This document shows, in pieces, positions 49,719-58,334 of a stretch of DNA of 64,000 nt (positions within the stretch are counted from its first letter, which is position 1; every line of letters begins with the position of its first letter). Origin of the DNA: Flavobacterium tyrosinilyticum (GTDB lineage Bacteria > Bacteroidota > Bacteroidia > Flavobacteriales > Flavobacteriaceae). The DNA lies in the NCBI RefSeq assembly GCF_023656565.1, contig NZ_JAMOKG010000003.1, forward strand, positions 806,001 to 870,000, given 5' to 3'. The notes beneath the pieces are model-generated. The model worked only from the letters and a program-made list of their open reading frames with translations, was not told the origin of the DNA and made no database searches. The position numbers and the translations under genes are program-made.

Positions 49719-50633
49719 ATGGCCAATCAGCAACCACTTCGATTTAAGACAATAAGCGAATTTCATGATTTTAGAGATTTGCCAAAACCCGAACATCCTT
49801 TGGTAAGCGTTTACAATTTTGAAGATTTAAAATATCTAAATAGCGAAGAACCCAAAAGCTTAATGCTGGATTTTTATTCGATTGCTTTAAAAAGAAATGC
49901 CAACGCAAAAATGCGATACGGCCAACAGGAATACGATTTTAAAGAAGGCGTTTTAATTTTTCTTTCGCCAGGACAAGTTTTTTCTATTGAAGGAAATGCC
50001 GAAATGCAACACACAGGATGGTCATTATTGATTCATCCTGATTTTCTTTGGAATACGCCACTTGCTCACAAAATCAAACAATACGACTACTTTGGTTATG
50101 CAGTTAATGAAGCGCTTCATCTTTCAGATAAAGAAGAGAATATGCTCATTGATATTATTAAAAATATTCAGCAGGAATACCAATCTAATATCGATAAATT
50201 CAGTCAAGACGTTATTATTGCACAAATTGAATTGTTTCTCACGTATGCAGAACGATTTTACAACAGACAATTTATTACCCGAAAAATAAGCAGTCATCAG
50301 ATTTTGGCACGATTAGAAAAACTTTTGGAAGACTATTTTACCGACGACACTTTAAAACAAAAAGGAATTCCAACAGTTCAATTTATTGCCGAAAACCTAA
50401 ATGTTTCATCCAATTATCTTAGCGCACTATTAAAAACGCATACGGGTCAAAGCACACAGCAGCATATTCACAATAAATTGATTGAAAAAGCCAAAGAAAA
50501 GCTTTCAACTACTACTCTATCGATCAGTGAAATTGCATTTGAACTGGGTTTTGAACACCAGCAATCCTTTAGTAAATTATTTAAAACAAAGACAAACACT
50601 TCCCCTTTAGAATTCAGGCAATCGTTTAACTAA
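49719..50633 (+). CDS. AraC-family transcriptional regulator 1
   Basis: A 304-residue regulator: a cupin-like N-terminal sensing region (about 50-115, KEGVLIFLSPGQVFSIEG) and a C-terminal double helix-turn-helix (about 205-304: IPTVQFIAENLNVSSNYLSA, SISEIAFELGFEHQQSFSKL). It probably controls the NmrA-like gene directly upstream. Confidence 0.92.
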   Translation: MANQQPLRFKTISEFHDFRDLPKPEHPLVSVYNFEDLKYLNSEEPKSLMLDFYSIALKRNANAKMRYGQQEYDFKEGVLIFLSPGQVFSIEGNAEMQHTGWSLLIHPDFLWNTPLAHKIKQYDYFGYAVNEALHLSDKEENMLIDIIKNIQQEYQSNIDKFSQDVIIAQIELFLTYAERFYNRQFITRKISSHQILARLEKLLEDYFTDDTLKQKGIPTVQFIAENLNVSSNYLSALLKTHTGQSTQQHIHNKLIEKAKEKLSTTTLSISEIAFELGFEHQQSFSKLFKTKTNTSPLEFRQSFN

Positions 50634-50676
50634 TTGCTTTATTTTTCATACATTCGTTAAGTAAAAAACGAAAATT

Positions 50677-51096
50677 ATGAATCCATTTTTAAGAAATACT
50701 TTGGCTGTCATTGCAGGTCTTGTTATTGGCAGTATTGTCAACATGAGCATCATTTTAGTAAGCGGCTCTATAATTCCAGCGCCAAATGGTGCAGACGTTA
50801 CTACTACTGAAGGTTTAAAAGCAAACATGCATTTATTTGAGCCAAAGCATTTTCTTTTCCCATTTTTGGCGCACGCAATCGGAACTTTTGCAGGAGCATT
50901 GACAACCGCTGTTGCTGCAATTAAACACAAAACAAAACTGGCTTTTGGCATTGGAGGTTTCTTTTTATTTGGTGGTCTTGTTACAATTTTCACTTTACCT
51001 TCTCCGCTTTGGTTTGGTATAGTTGATTTAGTTTTTGCTTATATTCCGATGGCTTATTTGGCTTCTAAAGTTGCTGTAAAAAAAGTAAAATCATGA
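50677..51096 (+). CDS. Small four-span membrane protein
   Basis: A 139-residue protein with four hydrophobic segments (TLAVIAGLVIGSIVNMSIIL; FLFPFLAHAIGTFAGALTTA; LAFGIGGFFLFGGLVTIFTL; IVDLVFAYIPMAYLA). It is conserved-looking but of unknown function. Its last 4 bases (ATGA) overlap the start of the next gene, so the two are coupled. Confidence 0.75.
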   Translation: MNPFLRNTLAVIAGLVIGSIVNMSIILVSGSIIPAPNGADVTTTEGLKANMHLFEPKHFLFPFLAHAIGTFAGALTTAVAAIKHKTKLAFGIGGFFLFGGLVTIFTLPSPLWFGIVDLVFAYIPMAYLASKVAVKKVKS

Positions 51097-51305
51097 AAAA
51101 TCAAAAAAAAATAAAACCAGCAAAAAAATGCTATGAACATCTTGGCGGTAAATTGGGAGAATTGCTTCTAGAATCATTTGCAGACAAAAAATGGATTGCC
51201 AAAAATAATCCCGAAGAGAAGCATTTTTACATAACCGAATTGGGTGAAAAAGAGTTTTCTAAACTTGGTATTGATCTTAGCCAAATCAAATCGGAGGCCA
51301 TTTAA
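51093..51305 (+). CDS. Standalone ArsR-type C-terminal domain
   Basis: A 70-residue protein resembling only the C-terminal half of certain ArsR regulators (KKCYEHLGGKLGELLLESFA, WI-x-K, then FYITELGEKEFSKLGIDLSQ). The helix-turn-helix that should precede it is absent, and the upstream frame is a membrane protein, not a broken regulator. It overlaps that gene by 4 bases (ATGA). It may be a deliberately short form that partners a full regulator, or a remnant. Confidence 0.65.
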   Translation: MKNQKKIKPAKKCYEHLGGKLGELLLESFADKKWIAKNNPEEKHFYITELGEKEFSKLGIDLSQIKSEAI

Positions 51306-51384
51306 TTTTATAAATTTCCTTTTCTATTCTACAAAATTTATAGCACTTTATTTCATAACTTAGTTTGCTTTTAAATCTTGAATC

Positions 51385-51753
51385 ATGACTAAGAAAGAAA
51401 TCGCTAAAAACTTCCTGAAATTGGCAGCTAAGGGACATTCTCATGAAGGTTTTCGATTATATGTCGGAAAGAATTTCAAACATCACAACGCGTACTTCAA
51501 AGGCGATGCAGACACCTTAATGCTTGCCATGGAAGAATCTGCTAGGACAAATCCGAATAAGATTTTTAAAATTCATCATATTCTAGAAGATGGAAATCTA
51601 GTTGCTGTACATTCACATCTTAAACAAACGCCTTCAGACATTGGTTTTGCCGTGGTGCATATTCTAAAATTCAAAGACGACAAAATCATAGAATTCTGGG
51701 ATTTAGGGCAGCCTGTTCCAAAAGATTCTATTAATGAAAATGGAATGTTTTAA
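51385..51753 (+). CDS. SnoaL/NTF2-like protein
   Basis: A 122-residue small alpha+beta barrel protein (KNFLKLAAKGHSHEGFRLYV, VAVHSHLKQTPSDIGFAVVH, ILKFKDDKIIEFWDLGQPVP) of the SnoaL-like NTF2 superfamily. It probably binds or isomerises a small molecule; there is no specific clue. Confidence 0.85.
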   Translation: MTKKEIAKNFLKLAAKGHSHEGFRLYVGKNFKHHNAYFKGDADTLMLAMEESARTNPNKIFKIHHILEDGNLVAVHSHLKQTPSDIGFAVVHILKFKDDKIIEFWDLGQPVPKDSINENGMF

Positions 51754-51848
51754 TTTTTGTTTCACGTTTCAGGTTTCAAGTTACCTACAAAACGTGAAAA
51801 CTGAGAATTGAAAATTGAAACTTTAAAAAATTCACCACTAACAATCAA

Positions 51849-52889
51849 ATGAACTTCATCGCCAAAATTTCCTTATTAACAATTCTAATTTTCACTTCTT
51901 GCAATTCATCGGCACAGAAAAAAGAGGATTATAAAAAAAGTATCGACAGTATACTTCAAAATTCTAATCCAAAATTTAATGGTGTGGTTTTGATTTCGCA
52001 AAGCGGAAAAACATTGTATTCTAAACCGCAAGGCTTTTCTAATTTTGAAACTAAAAAACTTTTAAAATTAGATACGCAATTTGAAATCATGTCCAACAGC
52101 AAACAAATTGCTGCTGTTTTGATTTTATTGGAAGTTGAAAAAGGAAAAGTCGATTTGAATACGCCCATCAAAAAGTATTTACCAGAACTGACTCAAACTT
52201 GGGCAGATTCTGTAACGGTTCATCAGCTTTTAAATCATTCTCACGGAATTGTCGCTTTACAAAAACCATTGGCTTTTAAACCTGGAACTAATTTTAAATA
52301 TGGAGATTTAAGTTTTAGTCTCCTTGGGAAAATTGTGGAGTTTTCAACAAAAAAAAGTTATGAAGATGTTGCCAATGCACTTTTCAAACATTTAAAAATG
52401 GCTCATACTTTTGCTTATTCTAAAGATAAAATTCAAAATTTAGCATCAGGTTATATTAATAAAAATAATGTTTTTGAAATTGTAAAAAACAGTAAAATTA
52501 AGCCTGAAAATTTAGGTGCAGATGGCATTGTTTCAATTGCTTCAGATTTAGTAATTTGGAACAATAATCTTCATAAAGGAAAAATCCTTAAACCAGAATC
52601 TTACAAACTGCTTACGGCAAATACTATTCTGTCACAACATAATTTCTTCGGAAAAGAAAAAGAACCTTACGGTTATGGAATTCGAATTATCGAAAAAGAG
52701 CCTGTTAAATACATTGGCCATACTGGTTTAGGAGATGGTTTTTCATCTGTAAATTTGTATTTCCCAGAAAGTGATGTGAGTTTTATTGTATTGGAAAACC
52801 AAATGAATGAAGATATTAATTTAGTTTATGCATGTGAATTTAAAATAAAAAACATTTTATTCAAAAGTGCTTTATTAAGTAAAAAGTAA
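51849..52889 (+). CDS. Class C beta-lactamase-like serine hydrolase, lipoprotein
   Basis: A 346-residue penicillin-binding-protein-fold hydrolase. The lipoprotein signal ends IFTSC (Cys18). The nucleophile motif S-x-x-K is SNSK (in FEIMSNSKQIAA), and the third motif is HTG (IGHTGLGDGF). The second motif, normally Y-x-N/S, reads YGD in KYGDLSFSLLG, a variation that may change activity. It is probably an esterase or D-aminopeptidase-like enzyme rather than an antibiotic-resistance enzyme. It starts a four-gene run to 55.7 kb. Confidence 0.87.
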   Translation: MNFIAKISLLTILIFTSCNSSAQKKEDYKKSIDSILQNSNPKFNGVVLISQSGKTLYSKPQGFSNFETKKLLKLDTQFEIMSNSKQIAAVLILLEVEKGKVDLNTPIKKYLPELTQTWADSVTVHQLLNHSHGIVALQKPLAFKPGTNFKYGDLSFSLLGKIVEFSTKKSYEDVANALFKHLKMAHTFAYSKDKIQNLASGYINKNNVFEIVKNSKIKPENLGADGIVSIASDLVIWNNNLHKGKILKPESYKLLTANTILSQHNFFGKEKEPYGYGIRIIEKEPVKYIGHTGLGDGFSSVNLYFPESDVSFIVLENQMNEDINLVYACEFKIKNILFKSALLSKK

Positions 52890-52894
52890 ACCAA

Positions 52895-53317
52895 ATGGCA
52901 AAAAATAAAACTACAGAAACTCAAAACAGTGTTACTGATTTTATTAACGCTGTCGAAAATGAAGCTAAAAGAAAAGATGCTTTTGAACTTCTTAAAACAA
53001 TACAGGAAACAACCGGTTTTGAACCCAAGATGTGGGGACCAAGTATTATTGGTTTTGGAAGTTATCACTATAAATATGATAGCGGACATGAAGGCGAAGC
53101 ACCATTAGCTGGATTTTCGCCAAGAAAAACAGCATTGACTGTTTATTTCTATTTGCCAGAAGAAAAAAGAGACGAACTTTTATCGAAACTAGGAAAACAT
53201 ACCTCTTCAAAAGCTTGCATTTACATCAAAAAATTGGCTGATATTGATATCGAAATCTTAAAAAAGATAATTTTGCTTTCTATTCAATACACTCAAAAAT
53301 TATATCCCTCAAAATAA
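52895..53317 (+). CDS. DUF1801 protein 2
   Basis: A 140-residue DUF1801 protein (VTDFINAVENEAKRKDAFEL, MWGPSIIGFGSYHYKY, LAGFSPRKTALTVYF, KACIYIKKLADIDIEILKKI). It starts 6 bases after the serine hydrolase and ends 2 bases before the metallo-hydrolase, so all three are probably one operon. Function unknown. Confidence 0.85.
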   Translation: MAKNKTTETQNSVTDFINAVENEAKRKDAFELLKTIQETTGFEPKMWGPSIIGFGSYHYKYDSGHEGEAPLAGFSPRKTALTVYFYLPEEKRDELLSKLGKHTSSKACIYIKKLADIDIEILKKIILLSIQYTQKLYPSK

Positions 53318-53318
53318 A

Positions 53319-54422
53319 ATGATTATATTCTTAATTCTCGTATTTTTAATACTACTTGCCATTTACCAATTTCTTCAACATCCAAAATTTGGAAAAGCTC
53401 CTTCTGGCGAAAGATTAACTTTGATTCAAAATTCGCCTCAATATAAAAACGGAAAATTCGAAAATCAATCTTTTACACCCGACCTTGCAGAAGGAGAAAG
53501 TATGGCGGGAGTTTTGTTTGAATTCTTCTTCAAAAAAGTAGAAAGAAAAATTCCCACCGATTTGATTCCGTCTATAAAAACCAATTTGCATGAACTTTCT
53601 CTCGATCGAGATATTTTGGTTTGGTTTGGACATTCGTCTTATTTTATTCAGTTGGAAGGAAAACGATTTTTAATTGATCCTGTTTTTAGCGGAAACGCCT
53701 CTCCTATTCCTGGCACAACAAAATCTTTAAAAGGTTCTGATATTTATTCTGTCGACGATCTTCCAGAAATTGATTATTTACTGATTACACACGATCATTA
53801 TGATCATTTGGATTACGATACGATTTTAAAATTAAAACCTAAAACAAAAAAAATTATCACGGCTCTTGGAGTTGGTTCTCATTTTGAGTTTTGGGGATTT
53901 CCATCAGAAAAAATTATCGAAAAAGATTGGTACACCACTATCAAATTAGATGAAAATCTAACGATTCATACTGCGCCATCAAGACATTTTTCTGGCAGAA
54001 GTTTTAAAAGATGCAATACACTTTGGACTTCTTTTGTTTTAGAAACTAAAGATTTTAAGATGTACTTGGGTGGCGACAGCGGTTACGATTCTCATTTTGC
54101 TGCAATTGGTGAAAAATATGGGCCATTTGACATCGCTTTATTGGATAACGGTCAATACAATGAAAAATGGAAATACATTCATAATATGCCTGAAGATGTA
54201 ATAAAAGCAATGAAAGACCTGAAAGCAAAACGCGTATTTCCAGTGCATTCATCTAAGTTTTCGCTATCACTTCATGCTTGGGACGAACCTTTGAAAAAAG
54301 TAACCGAACTGAATAGTTTGGCTGAAAATCCGATTCCTTTAATTACACCAATGATTGGCGAAATCGTTGAATTGAAAAATGATAAACAAGAGTTTAAACA
54401 ATGGTGGAAAGGGGTTAATTAA
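53319..54422 (+). CDS. Membrane-anchored metallo-beta-lactamase-fold hydrolase (UlaG/NAPE-PLD-like)
   Basis: A 367-residue enzyme with an N-terminal membrane helix (MIIFLILVFLILLAIYQFL). The metal site reads THDHYDHLDYD (H-x-H-x-D-H), with WFGHSSYFIQLEGKRFLIDP before it, then APSRHFSGRSF, YLGGDSGYD and VFPVHSSKF. This pattern fits the UlaG/NAPE-phospholipase D branch, so a phosphodiesterase or lactonase acting at the membrane is likely. The substrate is unknown. Confidence 0.88.
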   Translation: MIIFLILVFLILLAIYQFLQHPKFGKAPSGERLTLIQNSPQYKNGKFENQSFTPDLAEGESMAGVLFEFFFKKVERKIPTDLIPSIKTNLHELSLDRDILVWFGHSSYFIQLEGKRFLIDPVFSGNASPIPGTTKSLKGSDIYSVDDLPEIDYLLITHDHYDHLDYDTILKLKPKTKKIITALGVGSHFEFWGFPSEKIIEKDWYTTIKLDENLTIHTAPSRHFSGRSFKRCNTLWTSFVLETKDFKMYLGGDSGYDSHFAAIGEKYGPFDIALLDNGQYNEKWKYIHNMPEDVIKAMKDLKAKRVFPVHSSKFSLSLHAWDEPLKKVTELNSLAENPIPLITPMIGEIVELKNDKQEFKQWWKGVN

Positions 54423-54443
54423 TTATGAATTGTTAATTGTAAT

Positions 54444-54510
54444 GTCACCCTGAGCCAAGTCGAAGGGCGTTCCGATTGGCACTTGGGCTTCGACTTCGCT
54501 CAGCCTGACA
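54444..54510. repeat. Dispersed inverted repeat with GAGC(C/G)AAGTCGAAG arms
   Basis: GTCACCCTGAGCCAAGTCGA then AGGGCG; the right arm is GGGCTTCGACTTCGCTCAGC then CTGAC. Beyond it are tandem near-copies of GAAACCTGAAACTTCAAAC up to the next start codon; a related patch (CACGTTTCAGGTTTCAAG) is at 51762. Confidence 0.8.
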
Positions 54511-54571
54511 ACAAGCACAGCACTTGAAACGTGAAACCTGAAACTTCAAACTTGAAACCTGAAACCAAAAA

Positions 54572-55696
54572 ATGAAACCAAAAATATACTATTTCGCAAT
54601 TGCATTTCTATTAACCATAAACCTATTTTCTCAAAATACTTATGTGTTTTTAGGATCGTATAATCGTGATAAAACAGCAGAAGCCATTCAAGTTTATCAA
54701 TTGGATACATTGAGTGGTAAATTAACCAAAGTTACTTCGGTTAAGAATGTTGTCAATCCGTCTTATTTAACGGTTTCTCCAAACGGAAAATACATTTATG
54801 CTTGCACCGATACCAAAACTCCAAATGCAGGAAGCGTAAGCAGTTTTGAATTTAATCCGTCGACAAAAACATTGACTTTTTTAAACAGTCAGAGAAGCGG
54901 TGGCGAAAATCCCGTTTATGTAAGTGTTCATAAAAATGGAAAATGGCTTGCCAATGCCAACTATACCGAAGGAAGCGTTTCGGTTTATCCGCTTTTAGAA
55001 AATGGAAAAATCGATTCGATTGCTCAGAATTTTCAATATAGGGACGGAAGCGTAAATAAAGACAGGCAAACTCGATCTCACGTTCATTCTGCAGTATTCT
55101 CTCCTCAATGCGATTATTTGTTTTTACCCGATTTAGGCGCCGATAAAATTCGCTGTTATGCTTTTGATGAAAATCTGAAAAAGCCTTTAGTGGAAAATAA
55201 AAATCCATTTACCAAAACTGATTTAGAAGCTGGACCTAGACATTTTACTTTTCACCCCAATCAAAAATGGGGATATTGCATTGAAGAAATGGCAGGGCAA
55301 ATAAGCGTTTACAATTATGAAAATGGTGTTTTGAATAAAATTCAGCGTATTGCCACGCATTCCGATAAAATAAAGGATGGATTTGAAAGCTCTGATATTC
55401 ACATTTCTCCTGATGGGAAATTCTTATATGCTACAAATCGCGGAAAAGAAAACAATATTGCAATTTTCTCTATTGATGAAAACGGACATTTAAAAAGCAT
55501 TGGTTATCAATCTACTTTAGGAAAACATCCGAGGATTTTTGCTCTTGATGAAAGCGGAAAATTTTTAGTAGCATCAAATGTATTGACCAGCAATGTTGTT
55601 GTTTTTAAAAGAGATTCTAAAACTGGATTATTAAAGAAAATAGGAAAAGAGATTAAAATGGAAAACGTTTCTTGTGTTCAGATTAAGCAGATTTAA
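54572..55696 (+). CDS. Exported lactonase-family beta-propeller protein
   Basis: A 374-residue seven-bladed propeller of the 6-phosphogluconolactonase (YbhE/Pgl) type. It has a signal peptide (ending INLFSQ) and blade repeats such as YLTVSPNGKYIYACTDTKTP, PVYVSVHKNGKWLANANYTE, GPRHFTFHPNQKWGYCIEEM and DIHISPDGKFLYATNRGKEN. Since it is exported, a cytoplasmic pentose-phosphate role is unlikely; it probably acts on another lactone. Confidence 0.87.
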   Translation: MKPKIYYFAIAFLLTINLFSQNTYVFLGSYNRDKTAEAIQVYQLDTLSGKLTKVTSVKNVVNPSYLTVSPNGKYIYACTDTKTPNAGSVSSFEFNPSTKTLTFLNSQRSGGENPVYVSVHKNGKWLANANYTEGSVSVYPLLENGKIDSIAQNFQYRDGSVNKDRQTRSHVHSAVFSPQCDYLFLPDLGADKIRCYAFDENLKKPLVENKNPFTKTDLEAGPRHFTFHPNQKWGYCIEEMAGQISVYNYENGVLNKIQRIATHSDKIKDGFESSDIHISPDGKFLYATNRGKENNIAIFSIDENGHLKSIGYQSTLGKHPRIFALDESGKFLVASNVLTSNVVVFKRDSKTGLLKKIGKEIKMENVSCVQIKQI

Positions 55697-55803
55697 TTTT
55701 TTTGTTTCACGCAGATTTTGCTGATTATAGCAGATTTTATTTCTTGCTTTATTTTTTACATTCTGTCTAATTAGGCAAAAACTAATCATAAAAAACCAAA
55801 AAA

Positions 55804-56325
55804 ATGGAAATATCAAACTTCAATTTACAGCCCGATTTCTTAGAAAATGAAATCTCAAAGTTAATTCCGTTAGAAGAAAAACATTTTGAGGCATTATTTG
55901 AAGCCGCTTCTGATCCGTTAATTTGGGAACAAAATCCGGCTAAAGATCGATATAAAAGAGACGTTTTTAGAGCTTATTTTGATATCATTATTACAAAAAG
56001 TCCGTTCTTAATTCTCGATAAACAAACCAACGAAATTATAGGAACAACGAGTTTCTACGATTACAATCCAGAAAAATCGAGCGTTGGAATTGGTTACACT
56101 TTTATTACCAGAAAATATTGGGGAGGCCCATACAATAACTCAAACAAAAAATTAATGATCGATTATGCATTTCAGCACGTTGATTCGGTACTTTTTCACG
56201 TTGGAGCAGAAAATTTCCGTTCGCAAAAAGCCGTCATAAAACTCGGAGCAGTAAAAATCAATGAACTGACATTTACTGTTAATGGTCTTGAAGTGCCTTA
56301 CTTTGAATATGAATTGAAGCGATAA
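55804..56325 (+). CDS. GNAT-family N-acetyltransferase 2
   Basis: A 173-residue RimJ/RimL-type acetyltransferase (LIPLEEKHFEALFEAASDPL, NEIIGTTSFYDYNPEKSSVG, IGYTFITRKYWGGPYNNSNK, FRSQKAVIKLGAVK). This subtype usually acetylates protein or small-molecule amines. It is single. Confidence 0.88.
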   Translation: MEISNFNLQPDFLENEISKLIPLEEKHFEALFEAASDPLIWEQNPAKDRYKRDVFRAYFDIIITKSPFLILDKQTNEIIGTTSFYDYNPEKSSVGIGYTFITRKYWGGPYNNSNKKLMIDYAFQHVDSVLFHVGAENFRSQKAVIKLGAVKINELTFTVNGLEVPYFEYELKR

Positions 56326-56414
56326 TAGTTTGCAGTTTTTAGTCACAGTTTATCAGTTTCTAAATAACTTCTAACATTTAACTTCTAACACATAACCTTT
56401 TACAAAAAACAAAA

Positions 56415-56996
56415 ATGAAAAGAATAACCGTTTTCTGTGCCTCTAGTTTTGGCACGGAAAAAATTTACGAAGAACAAGCAATTTTAGTTGGAAAAACTTT
56501 AGCTGAACAAAATATAGAACTAGTTTATGGTGGTGCAAATGTCGGTTTGATGGGCGCTGTAGCAGACGGCGCTTTAAACGCTGGCGGAAAAGTGATTGGT
56601 GTGCTTCCAAACTTTTTAAGATCTAAAGAAATTGCGCATTTAGGTTTAACCGAATTAGTTTTGGTAGAAAGCATGCACGAAAGAAAAACCAAAATGAACG
56701 ATTTATGCGATGGTGTAATTGCACTTCCTGGAGGATTTGGAACACTCGAAGAACTTTTCGAAATGCTGACTTGGGCACAATTAGGTTTGCATAAAAAACC
56801 AATTGCTATTTTGAATATAAATGGTTTTTACGATTCGCTTATCGCATTACTGCAAACCATGACCGAAAAAGGATTGCTAAAAGAGGTTAATCGAGAAATG
56901 CTTTTGGTTAGCGATTCGATTGATGATTTATTAGAAAAAATGAGAAATTATGTTCCGCCAACAGTTGGAAAATGGATTGACAAAGCACAATCTTAG
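56415..56996 (+). CDS. LOG-family (TIGR00730) nucleotide phosphoribohydrolase
   Basis: A 193-residue Rossmann-like protein. VFCASSFGTEKIYEEQAI, then VYGGANVGLMGAVADGAL, MHERKTKMNDLCDGVIALPG and the catalytic PGGFGTLEELFEML. Homologues release adenine-type bases from nucleoside 5'-monophosphates (LOG, YgdH/YvdD). It is convergent with an AraC regulator gene, 9 bases apart. Confidence 0.93.
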   Translation: MKRITVFCASSFGTEKIYEEQAILVGKTLAEQNIELVYGGANVGLMGAVADGALNAGGKVIGVLPNFLRSKEIAHLGLTELVLVESMHERKTKMNDLCDGVIALPGGFGTLEELFEMLTWAQLGLHKKPIAILNINGFYDSLIALLQTMTEKGLLKEVNREMLLVSDSIDDLLEKMRNYVPPTVGKWIDKAQS

Positions 56997-57005
56997 TTTT
57001 CAGCG

Positions 57006-57851
57006 TTATGCTCTATCAACATTTTTAAACTGCTTTTTATAGTCACTTGGATTTACTCCGTTATGTTTTTTAAACAATCGATTCAAGTGACTTGCATCGC
57101 TAAAACCAAATTCATACACAATCTCATTGATTTGCATACTGGTATATTTCAGTCGTGTTTCAATTAGTTTTATTTTGTACGCGATTGTATATTCCTGTAT
57201 GCTTTGCCCTGTTTTGGTTTTAAAATACTCACTTATATATTTGGGCGAAATATTAAATGCTGACGCCATATTCGATGCCCTTAATTGATCTGGACGATAA
57301 ATATTTTGATGAACATAATTCAATAAATCCAAACTTGGCACTGCATTAACTTCATTTATACTAAGAGGAGCCATAAGCGAAATATTTCTCGCTGCTATTG
57401 TTATAATCGTATTTAGAATTTGCTTTATAACTTCTTGCTGCTGCGGAAATTGGCTTTTTTCTTCTATAATAAGTGCTTCTATCATGGCTCTTATTAAAGG
57501 TTTGTCGATTATAGTTTTTAAAATACAGCCTGGCATATGATTGTGGTTATGGAAAATAAACTCCAATTTCTGAATCCAATCGCTGTTTTGTGTTTTAAGA
57601 TAACTATCATTAAAGCGTATAAAGAAAAATTTCGTTTTCTCAGTGACTTCAAAACTATGTGTATCTTGAGGAAAAATCAAGAAAAACTTATCACTGCTAT
57701 ACGGCAATCGATGGTCGTTGATAATTTGAGTTCCTTTTCCTTCTAGAACAAACACCATTTCAAAGAAAGTATTTTTACGTTCTTTCGGTTCGTATTCTAG
57801 AACTTCTAAAAACTGAAGTTCAAAAGGACGGTGCAAGTTTCTAATTTCCAT
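57006..57851 (-). CDS. AraC-family transcriptional regulator 2
   Basis: A 281-residue regulator. I start it at the ATG at 57851 (MEIRNLHRPFELQFLEVLEY). It has a cupin-like sensor (about 15-100, FEMVFVLEGKGTQIINDHRL) and C-terminal helix-turn-helices (ASNMASAFNISPKYISEYFK, QINEIVYEFGFSDASHLNRL). It is divergent from the DoxX-polysaccharide deacetylase pair, 85 bases away, and is their likely regulator. Confidence 0.92.
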   Translation of the reverse strand: MEIRNLHRPFELQFLEVLEYEPKERKNTFFEMVFVLEGKGTQIINDHRLPYSSDKFFLIFPQDTHSFEVTEKTKFFFIRFNDSYLKTQNSDWIQKLEFIFHNHNHMPGCILKTIIDKPLIRAMIEALIIEEKSQFPQQQEVIKQILNTIITIAARNISLMAPLSINEVNAVPSLDLLNYVHQNIYRPDQLRASNMASAFNISPKYISEYFKTKTGQSIQEYTIAYKIKLIETRLKYTSMQINEIVYEFGFSDASHLNRLFKKHNGVNPSDYKKQFKNVDRA

Positions 57852-57936
57852 CTTCCAAAAATACAAATTATTCCAAAGATTGTACAAATTTTAAAAGGAC
57901 GTTATCTGCAACTTTGTGCTATAAAATCACATCAAT

Positions 57937-58329
57937 ATGGAAACAACCTCATTTTTATTATTACGTCTTGCAATCGCAATCAGTATGTTTGGCCACGGAT
58001 TAGTCCGTCTGCCAAAACTAGCCTCTTTCAGTAATTGGATGGTTGGCAGCTTTGAAAATTCGATGCTGCCTAAAATCATCGTAACACCATTTAGTTACAT
58101 TCTTCCTATAGCCGAATTTGCAATTGGCCTTTTCTTATTATTAGGCATCTTTACTAAATCCTCTTTAATTGCAGGAGCAGTCGTTATGCTCATCTTATTA
58201 TTTGGCACTTCGATGATTGAGAACTGGGAAGCTATTCCGTCACAATTAATTCACATCGCTTTTTTTGCTTTGCTTTTGCATTTTGCAGATTACAACAGCT
58301 GGGCAATTGATACTTTAATTAAAAAATAA
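57937..58329 (+). CDS. DoxX-family membrane protein
   Basis: A 130-residue protein with four membrane helices (LLLRLAIAISMFGHGLVRLP, ILPIAEFAIGLFLLLGIFTK, AGAVVMLILLFG, LIHIAFFALLLHFADYNSWA), the DoxX/DoxD layout. It is probably linked to electron transfer or sulfur redox at the membrane, but the family is diverse. It starts 5 bases before the deacetylase-like gene, a probable operon. Confidence 0.87.
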   Translation: METTSFLLLRLAIAISMFGHGLVRLPKLASFSNWMVGSFENSMLPKIIVTPFSYILPIAEFAIGLFLLLGIFTKSSLIAGAVVMLILLFGTSMIENWEAIPSQLIHIAFFALLLHFADYNSWAIDTLIKK

Positions 58330-58334
58330 ACATC

